Origin: Morella rubra
Taxonomy: Eukaryota; Streptophyta; Magnoliopsida; Fagales; Myricaceae
Reading direction: 5' to 3'
DNA: 64,000 nucleotides
Assembly (NCBI GenBank): GCA_003952965.2
Contig: CM025853.1
Location: 2,324,271 to 2,388,270 of the forward strand
This document shows, piece after piece, positions 47,186 through 57,730 of this stretch (the stretch's first letter is position 1; every line of letters begins with the position of its first letter). A program made the translations under genes and the position numbers. Under the pieces are notes generated by a model. It was not told the DNA's origin. It did not search any database and worked only from the letters and a program-made list of their open reading frames with translations.

Positions 47186-48189
47186 TGAAAAATCCGTTTA
47201 GACCCTAATAACACTTAGAAAGGGTGAATACGTGTTTTTCCTCTAATTAACAAATCAATAACAATTTTAAAACATGTTCTAAAATTGTTTAGCCTAGATA
47301 TGCATAATAATCAACTCAATCAACAAATAGCAGCAGAAAATTAAAACAAACTTCAATCACACAAAGAGACAAGGATTTGGTGACGAAGTGGAAAACCTTT
47401 GAAATACCATTCAAAGGAAAAACCACTCCGGGCTAGCAGCCACCTAGAATCCACTAAGAAGAAAACCTTACAAACAGTGATTCAGACACGGGCAACCCCA
47501 GTTGCTTGACTTTGACAACCCTGATGTAATAATCTAAACTCCCTGCTTAGACCCGCTCCGTGCGGCATTCCCCTCAGACCTTTGAGGATCTTCTTATGGA
47601 TTCTTCACGAACAAACCTTGTTCTTCAGCACACCTTCAACACCATGAAGGTTACAGAGATATTTGGAGAAAGAATAGAGAAAAACTCATCAATGTTGAAG
47701 CACAAATCTTCTCAGGTTTTTCTCTCAAGGAAGGAGGCACAAGTATGCTCAATGGAGGCCTCAATAATCTTTAGGACGGCCTACCACGAAACCTAGTAGG
47801 GTTTCCTAACATTTCAAAAGGAAATTCCAAAAATTCAGGAATTTTTGAAATTCGCCGGAAGTCGCTCGAGCGTGGGTCGAGCGCTGGTCAAACGCTATGT
47901 GTTGTCTGTCAAACGCTAGTCAAATGCTGTGACTCTGTCTGCATTTTTTCAAAGGTCGCTCGAGCACTTGTCAAACACTATGTGTTGTCTGTCAAACGCT
48001 TTGGTCAAACGCTGTGACTCTGTCTTCATTTTTTCAAAAGTTGCTCGAGCGCTTGTCAAACGCAGGTCAAACGTGATGAAGACTTTGGACAAACCATCAA
48101 CTCTAACTCTTGAACAAATGTGGAGACCAAATATACAACTCGAAGACATATTTTGACATGGAATTATGCCAATACAAAATGCACTAACA
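47186..48189 (-). repeat. 5' LTR of the gag-only element (1004 bp)
   Basis: Holds an extra copy of a roughly 80-bp unit (GCTCGAGCG ... TGTGTTGTCTGTCAAACGCT) compared with the left LTR, at about 47860-48070. Confidence 0.9.
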
Positions 48190-48194
48190 TAGTT

Positions 48195-49735
48195 CATGGG
48201 TGTGGAAAGGGGTGGAGAGAACTCAAGACTTGGTGCTTAAAAATCTGTGTTGGAAAGTTAACAATGGGAGTGGTATACGTATCTGGAGCCAACCGTGGGT
48301 TCCTGGTATCGAAGATTCAGTTCCAAAGCTCAAGCAAGGTATTGTGTTGCAAATGCCGCCGCCCTGGAATATGCGAGAGCTTAAATCGCTGCGGGGAACC
48401 TACATAATTAGGTTTATATCGAATATCTCTGGCAGATGCCAGCCCTTCTCCCGGTTGATGAAGAAGGGAGTCGCTTTTCAATGGGACTCAGCCTGCCGAA
48501 ATGCTTTTGAGAGTATAAAGGCAACTCTACTGAACCATCAATCGGGTGGCTGATCTCTTTGCCAGTGACATAGGGCAATGGACCGATATTGTCATTTGTC
48601 AGTGGTTTGAGGAGGAATCGGCAGCTGCCATCCTGAATATCACGAGACAAAATATCGCTCAAGAGGATATAGTTATCTGGGCTCCAGACCCCGAAGGAAA
48701 ATTTTCAGTCAAGACTGCTTATGAGCAAGACCAAGGCACCAGATTTATTAGAGGGGACTCCCTGGATGCGGCTGAATGGAAAAAAGCTATGGTCTTTGAA
48801 GCTCCAACATAGACTAAAACTGCTTCTGTGGAAGATTTTTGCAGGTGCTCTTCCCCTTCGGACAAAGATTTTTCGTTTTATTCCCAATGCTCCTTTGGAG
48901 AAGTTGGTTTGCCCTCTCTGTAAACTGGCGGAAGAGTCTTCAAATCACCTTTTCCTTGGCTGTCTGTACAACAGAGTATTATGGCGTGAAGGGCCTTGGA
49001 ACTTGAATTTTGATGAGTTTGTCCAGGTTCCCTTTTCTAATTGGGTGAAATATATTTTAAACTCTAGTAATCTGCCTTTCCATGCCAGGGGAGTTGGTCT
49101 GATATGATGCTTTATACTGTGTTGCTCTTTGATACAATTTGGTTTACCCGCAATAGAGTGGTCCATGATAATTTGGCGCCAGATGTTGAAGAGACGAAGA
49201 AATGCTGCCTCCAAAGTTATGCAAAGCATTGTGAAGCTTGGTCCCAAAAGAAGCGCCAAATCCGATGGCAACCTCCTGCTCCTAATCGGCTTAAGATCAA
49301 TTATGATGTTGCTATTAAGGAAGATGTTTTGTGTTATGCAGCTGTCTGCCGTAATAGTGTGGGTAGGATCATTGAAGCGTGTGGGTTCTGGTGCAAGGGG
49401 TCCAACCCTCTGAAGGGAGAAGCTCTCGCTGCCCTTCTGGCTTGCAACATTGCTGGTGACTTGCCTATCCGGAAACTATTGTTGAAGGTGACTCCTTAGT
49501 GGTTTGGAAACAAGTCACTGAGAGACATATGGTCCCTGATTGGCTTGTGGAGGGTGAAATCCTAAATCTCAGGCAGACTCTTGATGCTCATCCTTTGTGG
49601 ACGTTTTGCTGGACCCCTAGGGAAGGCAATCTCTTGGCTCATTTTATTGCTAAATGGTGTACAACCAATAAGCATTGTGGTGTAAGTAATATTGAGACTC
49701 TTCCTAGAGAGATTCTTGTTTGTGACTATGGTTGA
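48195..49735 (+). pseudogene. LINE ORF2, zf-RVT and RNase H domains (frameshifted)
   Basis: The first frame after the insertion (48200-48553) reads KNLCWKVNNGSGIRIWSQPW, the stretch that follows the RT thumb in plant L1 elements. The frame from 48721 has RLKLLLWKIFAGALPLRTKI and CPLCKLAEESSNHLFLGC, a zf-RVT motif with a C..C...H...C pattern. The frame at 49104-49499 has RLKINYDVAIKED, the first strand of an RVT_3-type RNase H, and GEALAALLAC with its Glu. The frame to 49735 has WTPREGNLLAHFIAKW, whose Asn and His match the family's last motif. At least three frame changes occur. The Asp expected in the first strand is kept in NYDVA. Confidence 0.88.
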
Positions 49736-49779
49736 CTGAGTAGCAATAGAATGATCCAGGTTTAAAAAAAAAAAAAAAA

Positions 49780-52700
49780 TCTGCATATATATATATATAT
49801 AGCAAAGATCTCTTACGTATATCGTTTGGCAAAAATTACTATATACCTTGTCTCCTTGTCGATATCCATACGTTATATTTCGTGATAGCTATATTTACAT
49901 GACGATAGGGGGTATAACAGTCTTCTCTGTTTGTAGTGCTTTTGTTCCCCCTGACATAGATCAGGATGTGGAAGTTGAAGATAACAACTTCATTGGGCGG
50001 CAGCACCGGGAGTTCGACCCTGATGCTGGTACTCCGATTCCCCGAAGAACGTGCCGAAGTTGAAAGGGTCCGGGTGGAGTTTGAGAAAAATCGGTTTCAG
50101 AGGAAACATAGTGCTGATGTTTTGACTGTACTGCGTCGACGAGACATTTGTGAAGGAAGCGAAAGTCAGACAAAATGAAAGAAGAAACAGGCTTTTGCTT
50201 ATTTATATGGGAAGAGGTTTGTTGGTCCAATCACTGGTTTAGTTCAATCACTGAGACAAGAGTTGTATAACAAACCTTACTATCAAATTGACTGGAATAA
50301 GGATCGAAGCCCCGTTGCAGAGGTTAGTTGAATCTTACTCCTTACCCTTCTTTTTCATATCAGAAACCTCTGCCTCACTTGCTGCTCAGTAGAAATTTTC
50401 ACACAGTTTATCGATCGTGTACATTACAACGACGAGAACAGCAGATACCTATGCATTGGATATAGAAAAGGTCGATAACTAGTGCCTTAGTTCAATCACG
50501 GTGAACCATATTATAAATCAAACTACTTCTGTTATCCACCAACCAAATTTGTTAAGGTGAAAGATTATTACAGGTTCTGTGTCTGATGGCCTGTTGGGTT
50601 GAAGATCCCAATTCAGAGGCATACAAGCTTCATCTAGTCAGACTTCCAGACTACAATTGGGTTGCTGAAGATGGTTTAAAAATTCAGGTAAAATGGTAAT
50701 ACCTTGCATCTTACGATTATAGGTCTTTTGAGGAACAAGAACCAAAACTAGAATTAGCAAATCCATAAACATGTCATGAGCGTTTTGATGCAATTGTGTA
50801 TACTTAAAGCATCTGTTCAAGAGTCGAGCATAAAGAATAGCGACATCTTGATTTGTTTGAAGTGTAATAATTAATGACTGCTGCTTTATCTTGAGCAGAG
50901 TTTGGGCTGTCAGACGTGGGATGCAGTTTTTGGTATTCAAGCAATTCTCGCTTGTAATCTAAATGATGAGTACGGGCCAACTCTTCGTAAAGCACATGAC
51001 TTTTTGAAGGCTTCACAGGTTAGAAGATAAATCAAATACCACCCACACGGCTTTCTCAAAAAAACAAACTGTATTTTTTAACTAAATTGAGTTGTTTTCT
51101 AGGTCCTAGAAAACCCTTCTGGGGACTTCAAAGCAATGCACAGACACATAAGCAAAGAAGCATGGACATTCTCTATGGGGGACCATGGTTGGCAGGTATC
51201 TGACTGCACAGCAGAAGGGTTGAAGGTAATGCCTTAACGCAAATGAAAAACCTGTATACTAGACTTGCTCATTCTTAAGGTGTGTCAACTGTCAAAGGAA
51301 GAACTTGATTTGGCAAAACTTCCGCTGTCATACAGGTTGCACTCTTGTTATCGCAAATGCCAACGGACCTAGTTGGGGAAAAGACAGACAGAGCGGCTTT
51401 ATGATGCAGTGAATGTCGTTCTTTCTCTACAAGGAAGAATTCAACTTATATGCTCTATAATTTTTCTTTCTTTGTTCCTCTGTTTGTGCTGTCGACCACG
51501 CAGCAAAATATGACGAACCAATCACACATGAGGATACTAGAAATTTACTGGTGCCTTAAAGGCTTTGGCTTAATAAATGACTTTCTTTCGATTGCCAATA
51601 GAGAGTAGCAATGGCGGTTTTGCGACATGGGAGCCTCAAAGAGCTTTCCGGTGGTTGCATGTAACTTCTGCAACACTTCCTCCAGCATGTTTGAATATTT
51701 TCAAATGTTTGCATACAACTGTCTAAGATAAGGGTTCTCCATAACTCTGACAAGAGATCACTGACATAAACTTCGCATCTCTTCCTGCAGAAGTTTAACC
51801 CCACGGAGCTTTTTGACGATGTTCTCGTTGAGCGAGAGTGCGATAAGATGTCCTCTACACAACATCACTTGACACAGTATTGGTCTCATATTTGCTTCAT
51901 AACATCTAACTTGTCTCTCACCTTATAGGACGGTCGAGTGCACTTCGTCCTCCATTCAGGGTCTAGCTGTCTTTAGAAAGTTCCATCCCCAGCACCGAAG
52001 GACGGAGATAGATTGTAGCATTTCCAGGGCAATTCAGCACATCGAAAACTTACAAGACCCTGATGGATCATGGTAATGGGTTTTATTTTTATCACACAAC
52101 ATACTCTGGAAGAAATAAGGCTCTAAGCCTTCTAGTTAAAGTGAGTGTTGCTAAACATCGTGATTTACTCAAAGATTAGAACGTATACAGGTACGATAAT
52201 TGGGGGATTTTCTATACCTATGGTACATGGTTTGGAGTTGCGGGACTTGCAGCCTGTGGAAGAAATTGTGGCAATTGTCCTGCATTGCGCAGAGCTTGTG
52301 AATTTTTGCTATCAAAACAACTACCCGATGGAGGATGGGGAGAGAGTTAACTATGGACAATTTTGTTTTAAGTTGAATGTGTACTGCTCAAGCACGAGAG
52401 AGAGAGAGAAAGGAAGGAAGAAGATAGAAAAGGGTGGAGAAAAAGGAAATAGTGAACTTAATAAAGCTTCTTTGTGAAACAGGTGTGGACGAATACAATC
52501 GGCAACAGAGCAAACGTGGTCCAAACTGCATGGGCTCTGTCAGCACTCATCGAGGCAGGCCAGGTCGGTCACTCTCTCTCCCTCATTTGACTAACTAGAT
52601 ATACTATGGCTCAAACCGAACATTCTACAACTGAAGTGCTCCTGTGATTACGCCCAAAAAGGATTGCTACGCGCTTAGTCCCTCCCCTTTTTGAAAAGAA

Positions 52701-53642
52701 ACAACTAGATGCATTGAATATAGTCAATAAAGTGCTTAAACTTAAAGTATTGGATGGTCAATTTTGGAGAAGTGGAAGTTTTTAGTAGCTGCTTTAGGCA
52801 GTAGGAGCACAACCCTTTTGCAGATCCTGACCGGTTTTCCTTTTTTTCTTTGGAATTTAGGCCATGGTAGATCCAACACCAATTCATCGTGGAATGAGGG
52901 AATTGATCAATTCACAGATGGAAGACGGTGACTTCCCTAAACAGGTAATTCATGTTTGATGTTTACACCAAATCCAACAGATTAAAGTTAAGTTTACGTG
53001 TGTTTATCACTTTTGTACTTCTGTTTTTTCGTCCCTTTTTTTTTCACGGAAACCATTTTCCGCATACCAAGCTGTCGGTGCAAGCATTTGTATGACCGGT
53101 GGTTATTGGCAAACAGGAACAAGCAGGAGTATTTTATGTGAACGGCGCACAAACCTATGCATTATATAGAAACCTGAATGCATAAAAGAGGAGTGTCTTA
53201 GGAGAGTTCTGTATGCATAAAACCTGAATGCATAAGCAAAGGATTGCATATCGAAGTTCGCCAGACCAAAAGATGGCTGAAAGAGAAGGATCTGTTCACT
53301 CAAATAACACACTAATACTACTACATCAAAGAGGAGTGTCTTTTTTTTTTTTCTTTCCGTTTTACTGTTAATTAGATTCGGAATGCCGCAATGTAATTTA
53401 CCATTAATTTGTTCTTTTGTAAGTAAGTTTACCTTTAATTTGTTAAATGGAATCTGCCTTTGACAGAAAAGGGGGTCCTATTTTGCACTTCCTCTTCATA
53501 AGAGGCTACTTCGTCCCATAAGTTGGACGAAAAGAGGTGAATCTTGTCCAACAGCTATATGGCTTCAACCAAAAAATTAAAAAAAAATTGATAGATTAGT
53601 GAAGATAATTTCCTAAGTATGATCTTAACGAAATACAAAGAT
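49780..53642 (+). repeat. Duplicated OSC segment, copy 2 (counterpart of 28070-35752)
   Basis: Alignable along its length to copy 1 in direct orientation, including introns, 5' leader and 3' flank. A deletion of about 3.7 kb (copy 1 positions about 28440-32157) and a smaller one spanning intron 6 and exon 7 account for most of the length difference. The left edge is the LINE poly(A) tail. Confidence 0.93.
49966..53185 (+). pseudogene. Oxidosqualene cyclase pseudogene 2, internally deleted
   Basis: Exon 1 starts at 49966 with MWKLKI, but 31 bp are missing and 7 bp added, which restores frame at [11 protein letters not shown]. It then reads through to a stop at 50178. Exons 2-5 and the start of exon 6 are deleted. 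Remaining exons: 50198-50322, ~50412-50470 (exon 7 remnant), 50574-50687, 50899-51018, 51103-51225 (with DCTAE), 51336-~51432, 51604-51660, 51791-~51840, 51929-52072, 52191-~52350, 52483-52563, 52861-52944, 53117-53185. Exon 8 is in frame here, unlike in copy 1. Exon 11 has lost two bases and its donor (ACAAGGAAG). Exon 15 has lost the YLSS stretch and gains a stop. Exon 18 ends early at YRNLNA, losing the FPIWAIGEYRRRVL tail. No functional enzyme is possible. Confidence 0.93.
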
Positions 53643-54445
53643 TTTTATTATTACTTTGCGGCAATATATATAAATTTCGAGGAAAAGATATTATTTGTTC
53701 GCCTTAAAATCACGATTTCACTCTCAAATAGTATATCACCATGCAACCGAAAAAAATATGTTGGTAAACTTGTCATTTCATGGGCAACAAAATAACTTAA
53801 CTTCCAAATTGAGGCTAGGCAGCTATAATTATAAAGATCGCTGGCCTCCTGCATAAAGAAATCAAAATGGCTCTTGAAGCGACCAGGAACCAATTGTAGG
53901 TAGTAAATATAACGATTGATATAGGCTATTAATTTCAGTAAGAGTACCTCAGAACACTCGGTGTAAGGGCGAGTACCAGAACAAATAGAATCGGAATGGC
54001 CAATTCCAATTTCAATTTTGGAATTCGTCGTAATACAATTTTTTAAAATCTATTTCCATTCCAGTATAATACCAAAATGGAATCGAAACAGAACCAGAAT
54101 TTTTGGAATTAGAACACAGAATTGGCCAATTCCGGTTTTGGTTCTGAAAATTATCAAAAATAACTTCCAAAACTAGAAATGAAACCGAAAATTCCGATTC
54201 TTACCGAAATTTTTGCCCACCCTTAACCCGGTGTGCAGTTGCACCAGAAGGCCTCCTACTGCAGGAGAAGATCATCCGCAGTAATTGTTCTTTGATCAGT
54301 TGGAGGATCAAATTAAGTCTCAGCAACACGTGCATGGGAATGGCCAACCTTCCCTCTTTTCTTTTCTTTTTGTTTTTCTTCCTCGTCTTAGTTGTCAAGT
54401 ACTGGTGTGGGTACACTACAAGAATTCTGCATTATTCTCTATCTA
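53643..54445. other. Intergenic DNA between OSC copy 2 and segment S copy 2
   Basis: No gene. From about 53985 to 54225 the sequence is dense in GGAAT/AATTCC words in both orientations, a low-complexity repeat. CACTACAAGAATTC at 54414 resembles a CACTA terminus, but no partner end was found. Confidence 0.55.
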
Positions 54446-55944
54446 GGGTTTTATCCTGGGAGTCCTGCAAATGACACCGTAAATGCAACACATGATGTTT
54501 CCCCAGCTTGCCCAAATTAGGTCGTAGCTTTCTCTTTTCTGTTTTCTTTTTCAGGCAACTTGGAATAGCTGCTATTTCTCTGACTAATTATAGCTGGTAT
54601 AAAAGGAATTGCTTTAGACTAGTTCGATCGTGGTACAATCTTACTAAAAGCCTATCTTGATCGCTTCTATATATATACTTTATGATCAGATCATCTTCAA
54701 ATAATTTAATTGGAGTCATGCAACACGTTACAAAAATATAGTATAAAGAGATAACATAAATATTAAAATTCTCCATTACCTTAAAGATATGTAACGAAGA
54801 ATTTTATATCGTGTGGGAATATTTTCTCATAACAGCTAGCTGTATCATGTGTTCTTCGTTATACATTGGGCATATCCTTGTCTGAGAACCCAACAAAAGC
54901 AGAGACATAAACTGTGGCATATCTGAAGTCAACATTAATGATCTGTGTGGCTCTGATGATATCGGAAATATGTGCAGCGCGATCCCTGGGATCATTGACT
55001 AATTAGCAAAGTTAAACTATATGCTTAGGATTGAACACTTGGAACAGCTAGCTGACATGACACCTCACTAGGACTAATCCTCATGTCCCCGGCCAGCTCC
55101 TCACCCTCCAAGATTAAACTAAAAGACATACAATGAATATACAGCTGAACGAAATGATATGGCATAGATAAAGAGGTGGCGTTTAGATGCCAAATTTTTG
55201 AGAGTTTAAAAATTTTGATGTATAGGAATCGGTGAAAAAGTAAATAAAAAAATTATTTGAGTGAATTTTTTATGTTTATTGTGATAAAAAAGAGATAATT
55301 TATTGAAGATAAAGATTATCTTATAGTTATTTTATTATGCCAAATATTTGGCATCCAAACAAATGTTTAGAATAAGGAACACCTGAATAGTTGAACTTCA
55401 CAATACATGACACATCCTCTTCTTTCTCTCTTTCTGTAAGTGTATTTGAGCATTGAAGTAATTCCATGCCAAACTACGTCTAAATTGAATTGTAATTCCT
55501 TATCAAATAACTTTGAGTCTAAGTGTTCAAGAGGATAAGCATAATCTTCTTGAGTTTTGATGAGATTGCATCACTGGAGAAGGAATAAGTATATAAGTTG
55601 TGATGGATTGTACATAAGCACTTGTGATGCTCAAGATCATTCAAAAATCTCGATAAACATGATATTCTCAAATCCTGATGGAACTCTATCTCTTGAATAA
55701 TTTTAAATATTTGTGATACTCGAGATCTAAGGTGTAGAGGTATTATAATATTTACTTTCCGGCTGTTGTCAAAGAGAAAATACCCTCGAAGGAATATTTA
55801 TTCTTGAATATAAAACTTATAATAATACATATCATAGGTAGGACAAGACATCTAACGCTTGAGGGGATGTTTCAGACAAGTCAAACAGGCCGAAGTCCAT
55901 CGAGTCTATATATTATCATATTCTTAATTATATTATAAGTACTT
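54446..55944. repeat. Duplicated segment S, copy 2, with empty CACTA target site
   Basis: Matches 15094-15256 joined to 19247-20536. The target of Pack-CACTA C is intact here at 54610-54612 (AATTGC then TTTAGACTAG). Copy 2 also keeps about 60 bp at 55350-55410 that copy 1 has lost. The homology stops at about 55944, where CACTA transposase remnants begin. Confidence 0.92.
55180..55360. mobile_element. MITE within segment S copy 2
   Basis: The left end GTTTAGATGCCAAAT and the right end ATTTGGCATCCAAAC form an imperfect 15-bp inverted repeat around a 150-bp AT-rich core. The copy in segment S copy 1 (from about 19817) has lost its right end. Confidence 0.7.
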
Positions 55945-56760
55945 AGCTATTAACTTACCATGCAAGCTCGTGTGCGCTGGAACGAGCGCGAACCAGCAGC
56001 GTGGTTCACAGTCAACTTTGATCTATTCTTCTTATTTTGCACGCTTCGTTTCTGCAATTTTTTAAGTAATTAAATATTAAAAGAATGTAATATTTAAGCA
56101 ATGAGTTTTTGTAATCATGTACCATAAATGCTTCGCTGGTGAACATATCGCATAACTCCTTCCAATATTCTTCTGTGGTATCAGGGTGCGGCTTCAGCAA
56201 CGCTGCCTCTTTACTCGGGGAAAAAAATACGCATGCATTCGACTGCCGTCATCATAGTCTCGACCATCGTCCTCACGTCCTCTGACGGGTGTAGTCAAGG
56301 TCGAAGTGGTCCTGCATAAGTATCCTCGGAACAACATTCCAATTTTCGTCGATAGAGTGGCAACAGTGGAAGACACTCCTCCACACTCTCCCTCCGGGAT
56401 ATGCACCGATAGTTTTCCAGACCTCGACCCAAGACTCTTCTCCAAACTAACCCCACATGTCCTACCTCGCCCACATTTAGAAGCTGATGTCGCTACATAA
56501 AATAAAATTAGCAAAGTTAGTCGGTCGGTTAACTTAAAAAAATTGAAATATAACTTAGAATAATTTCTTACATGCACAACTACTAAGATAAGCTGGCGTG
56601 CCTTGACTCATGGCTTCATTCGCTCTCGGAGAAGGAGCGCTCAGGATCGGACTCATACTAAGCGGAGTAACTGCGCTATGCAACTGTCCAGAAGTAACTG
56701 AAGGAAATTCTCGTCCACGCTTCATTTCACCACAAAAGCTATGACATAACAAAATAAACG
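55945..56760 (-). pseudogene. CACTA second ORF, plant transposase (Transposase_24 / En-Spm TNP1-like) remnant
   Basis: On the minus strand, GRGRTCGVSLEKSLGS and GKLSVHIPEGECGGV match the conserved opening of plant En/Spm-type proteins that bind element ends. LLKPHPDTTEEYWKELCDMF and, after an intron-like gap, QNKKNRSKLTVNHAAGSRSF match the C-terminal Transposase_24 block with its N..NR.K pattern. The reading is spread over at least three frames, with a stop near 56215, so it is degraded. It lies downstream of the transposase-like fragments in the same orientation, the usual CACTA gene order. Confidence 0.72.
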
Positions 56761-56845
56761 ATAAAGATATGGTAAAAGAGATAGTAACAGTAAAAACAGT
56801 TCAGCAAACATCAACATTAGAAAAAAATATACTTGAAAGAAATTA

Positions 56846-57730
56846 TTAATCAGAATCCGATTCTTGCACGTTATCGCCCAATGCCTCATCCTCAGTAGAG
56901 TCGCTATCACTTTCGAACGAATCTTCGTCCCCACTTTCTTCGGTATTTTCTTCAATTTTTGCTTCATCCCCCTTCGAAACATCATTACTATCTATACATC
57001 TTTTTTTCCGCCGATCAATTGCCTTAGAAGTTTGGATAACGTTTGGCATAACGTCATCCCTCCGTAGTGGATTAAGGTTAAACTGTCGAAGTCTATAAAC
57101 AAGTCAATGGCATCGTCCTCTTGATACGCTTCATTCGCGATGGCTGCTCCCAATTCAACGTTTACATCAACTTCACCATCCGGATCCAGCCGGGAATGTC
57201 ATATGCATTTCTACAAGACAACTTCTGCACGACTCGCCATGTAGGTCCATGCAGATTATCAACTAGATAAAACACTTGACTTGCTTGATTAGCCAAAACA
57301 AATGGATCTTCTAAGTACCACAGTCGGGAAGTGTTTATGCTCTTAAAGTTCTCCGTTTCAACCCTTGCCGCCCCACCATCTAATCCGGCACGAACATCGT
57401 TAACATTTCCTCCATTCTATTAGAGTTATCTCCCTCTAAATCATCATCACTATATGGTAAGCTCGCACCGGACTCTTGACTCAATTTGAAGTAAGTTGAA
57501 TACCCTCCCCGTGAAACACCATGACTTATAGCTCACATCAAACCCATTAATGTATATATGATCTTCCATTTTATCCAACACTTGAAACACTACATTTCTG
57601 CACTTCCGACACGGACATCTGATCTGACCCCGAAAGTCTACACAACAAGCAGCCATACCGACAAACCCACGGACCCCTCCACATACTTTTCACCAAACTA
57701 ATTTTTCTCGTAAACCCAACTTTTATCCAT
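56846..57730 (-). pseudogene. CACTA transposase (TNPD/TNP2-like) with core deleted
   Basis: On the minus strand the N-terminus (from 57730) reads MDKSWVYEKN, then IRCPCRKCRNVVFQ and the zinc-ligand pattern of the Transpos_assoc domain. A stop early in this stretch breaks the frame. About 57440-57190 reads RLWYLEDPFVLANQASQVFY and WRVVQKLSCRNAYDIPGW, the DUF4216 domain found near the C-terminus of these proteins. An acidic tail (EENTEESGDEDSFESDSD) follows at 57049-56846. In intact CACTA transposases roughly 600 residues, including the Transposase_21 catalytic core, separate these domains. Here they are almost adjacent, so the catalytic part has been deleted. Confidence 0.75.

Larger units (their letters stand above)
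42944..48189 (-). mobile_element. Gag-only (TR-GAG type) copia-like LTR retrotransposon
   Basis: LTRs at 42944-43859 and 47186-48189 are homologous and terminate in TGTTAG...TTTTTCA on the minus strand. The PBS (TGGTATCAGAGCC on the minus strand, 47183-47171), the purine tract next to 43860-43873 and the TAGTT target duplication define a complete element of 5246 bp. Only gag-related sequence is present; no protease, integrase, reverse transcriptase or RNase H was found between 45400 and 43860. This fits the terminal-repeat-with-gag class of non-autonomous plant retrotransposons. It lies opposite to the interrupted LINE. Confidence 0.9.
40326..49779 (+). mobile_element. 5'-truncated L1-type LINE, split by an LTR retrotransposon
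   Basis: Plus-strand pieces encode, in order, apurinic endonuclease, reverse transcriptase, a zf-RVT region and RNase H, ending in a poly(A) tail at 49763-49778. This is the ORF2 order of plant L1-clade elements with RNase H. The N-terminal endonuclease residues and the whole of ORF1 are missing, as expected from incomplete reverse transcription. The LTR element at 42944-48189 interrupts it and duplicates TAGTT; without that insert the LINE is about 4.2 kb. The tail runs directly into OSC copy 2 (TCTGCATATATA, matching position 28070), so the LINE marks the left edge of that duplicated segment. A LINE target duplication was not found. Confidence 0.9.
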
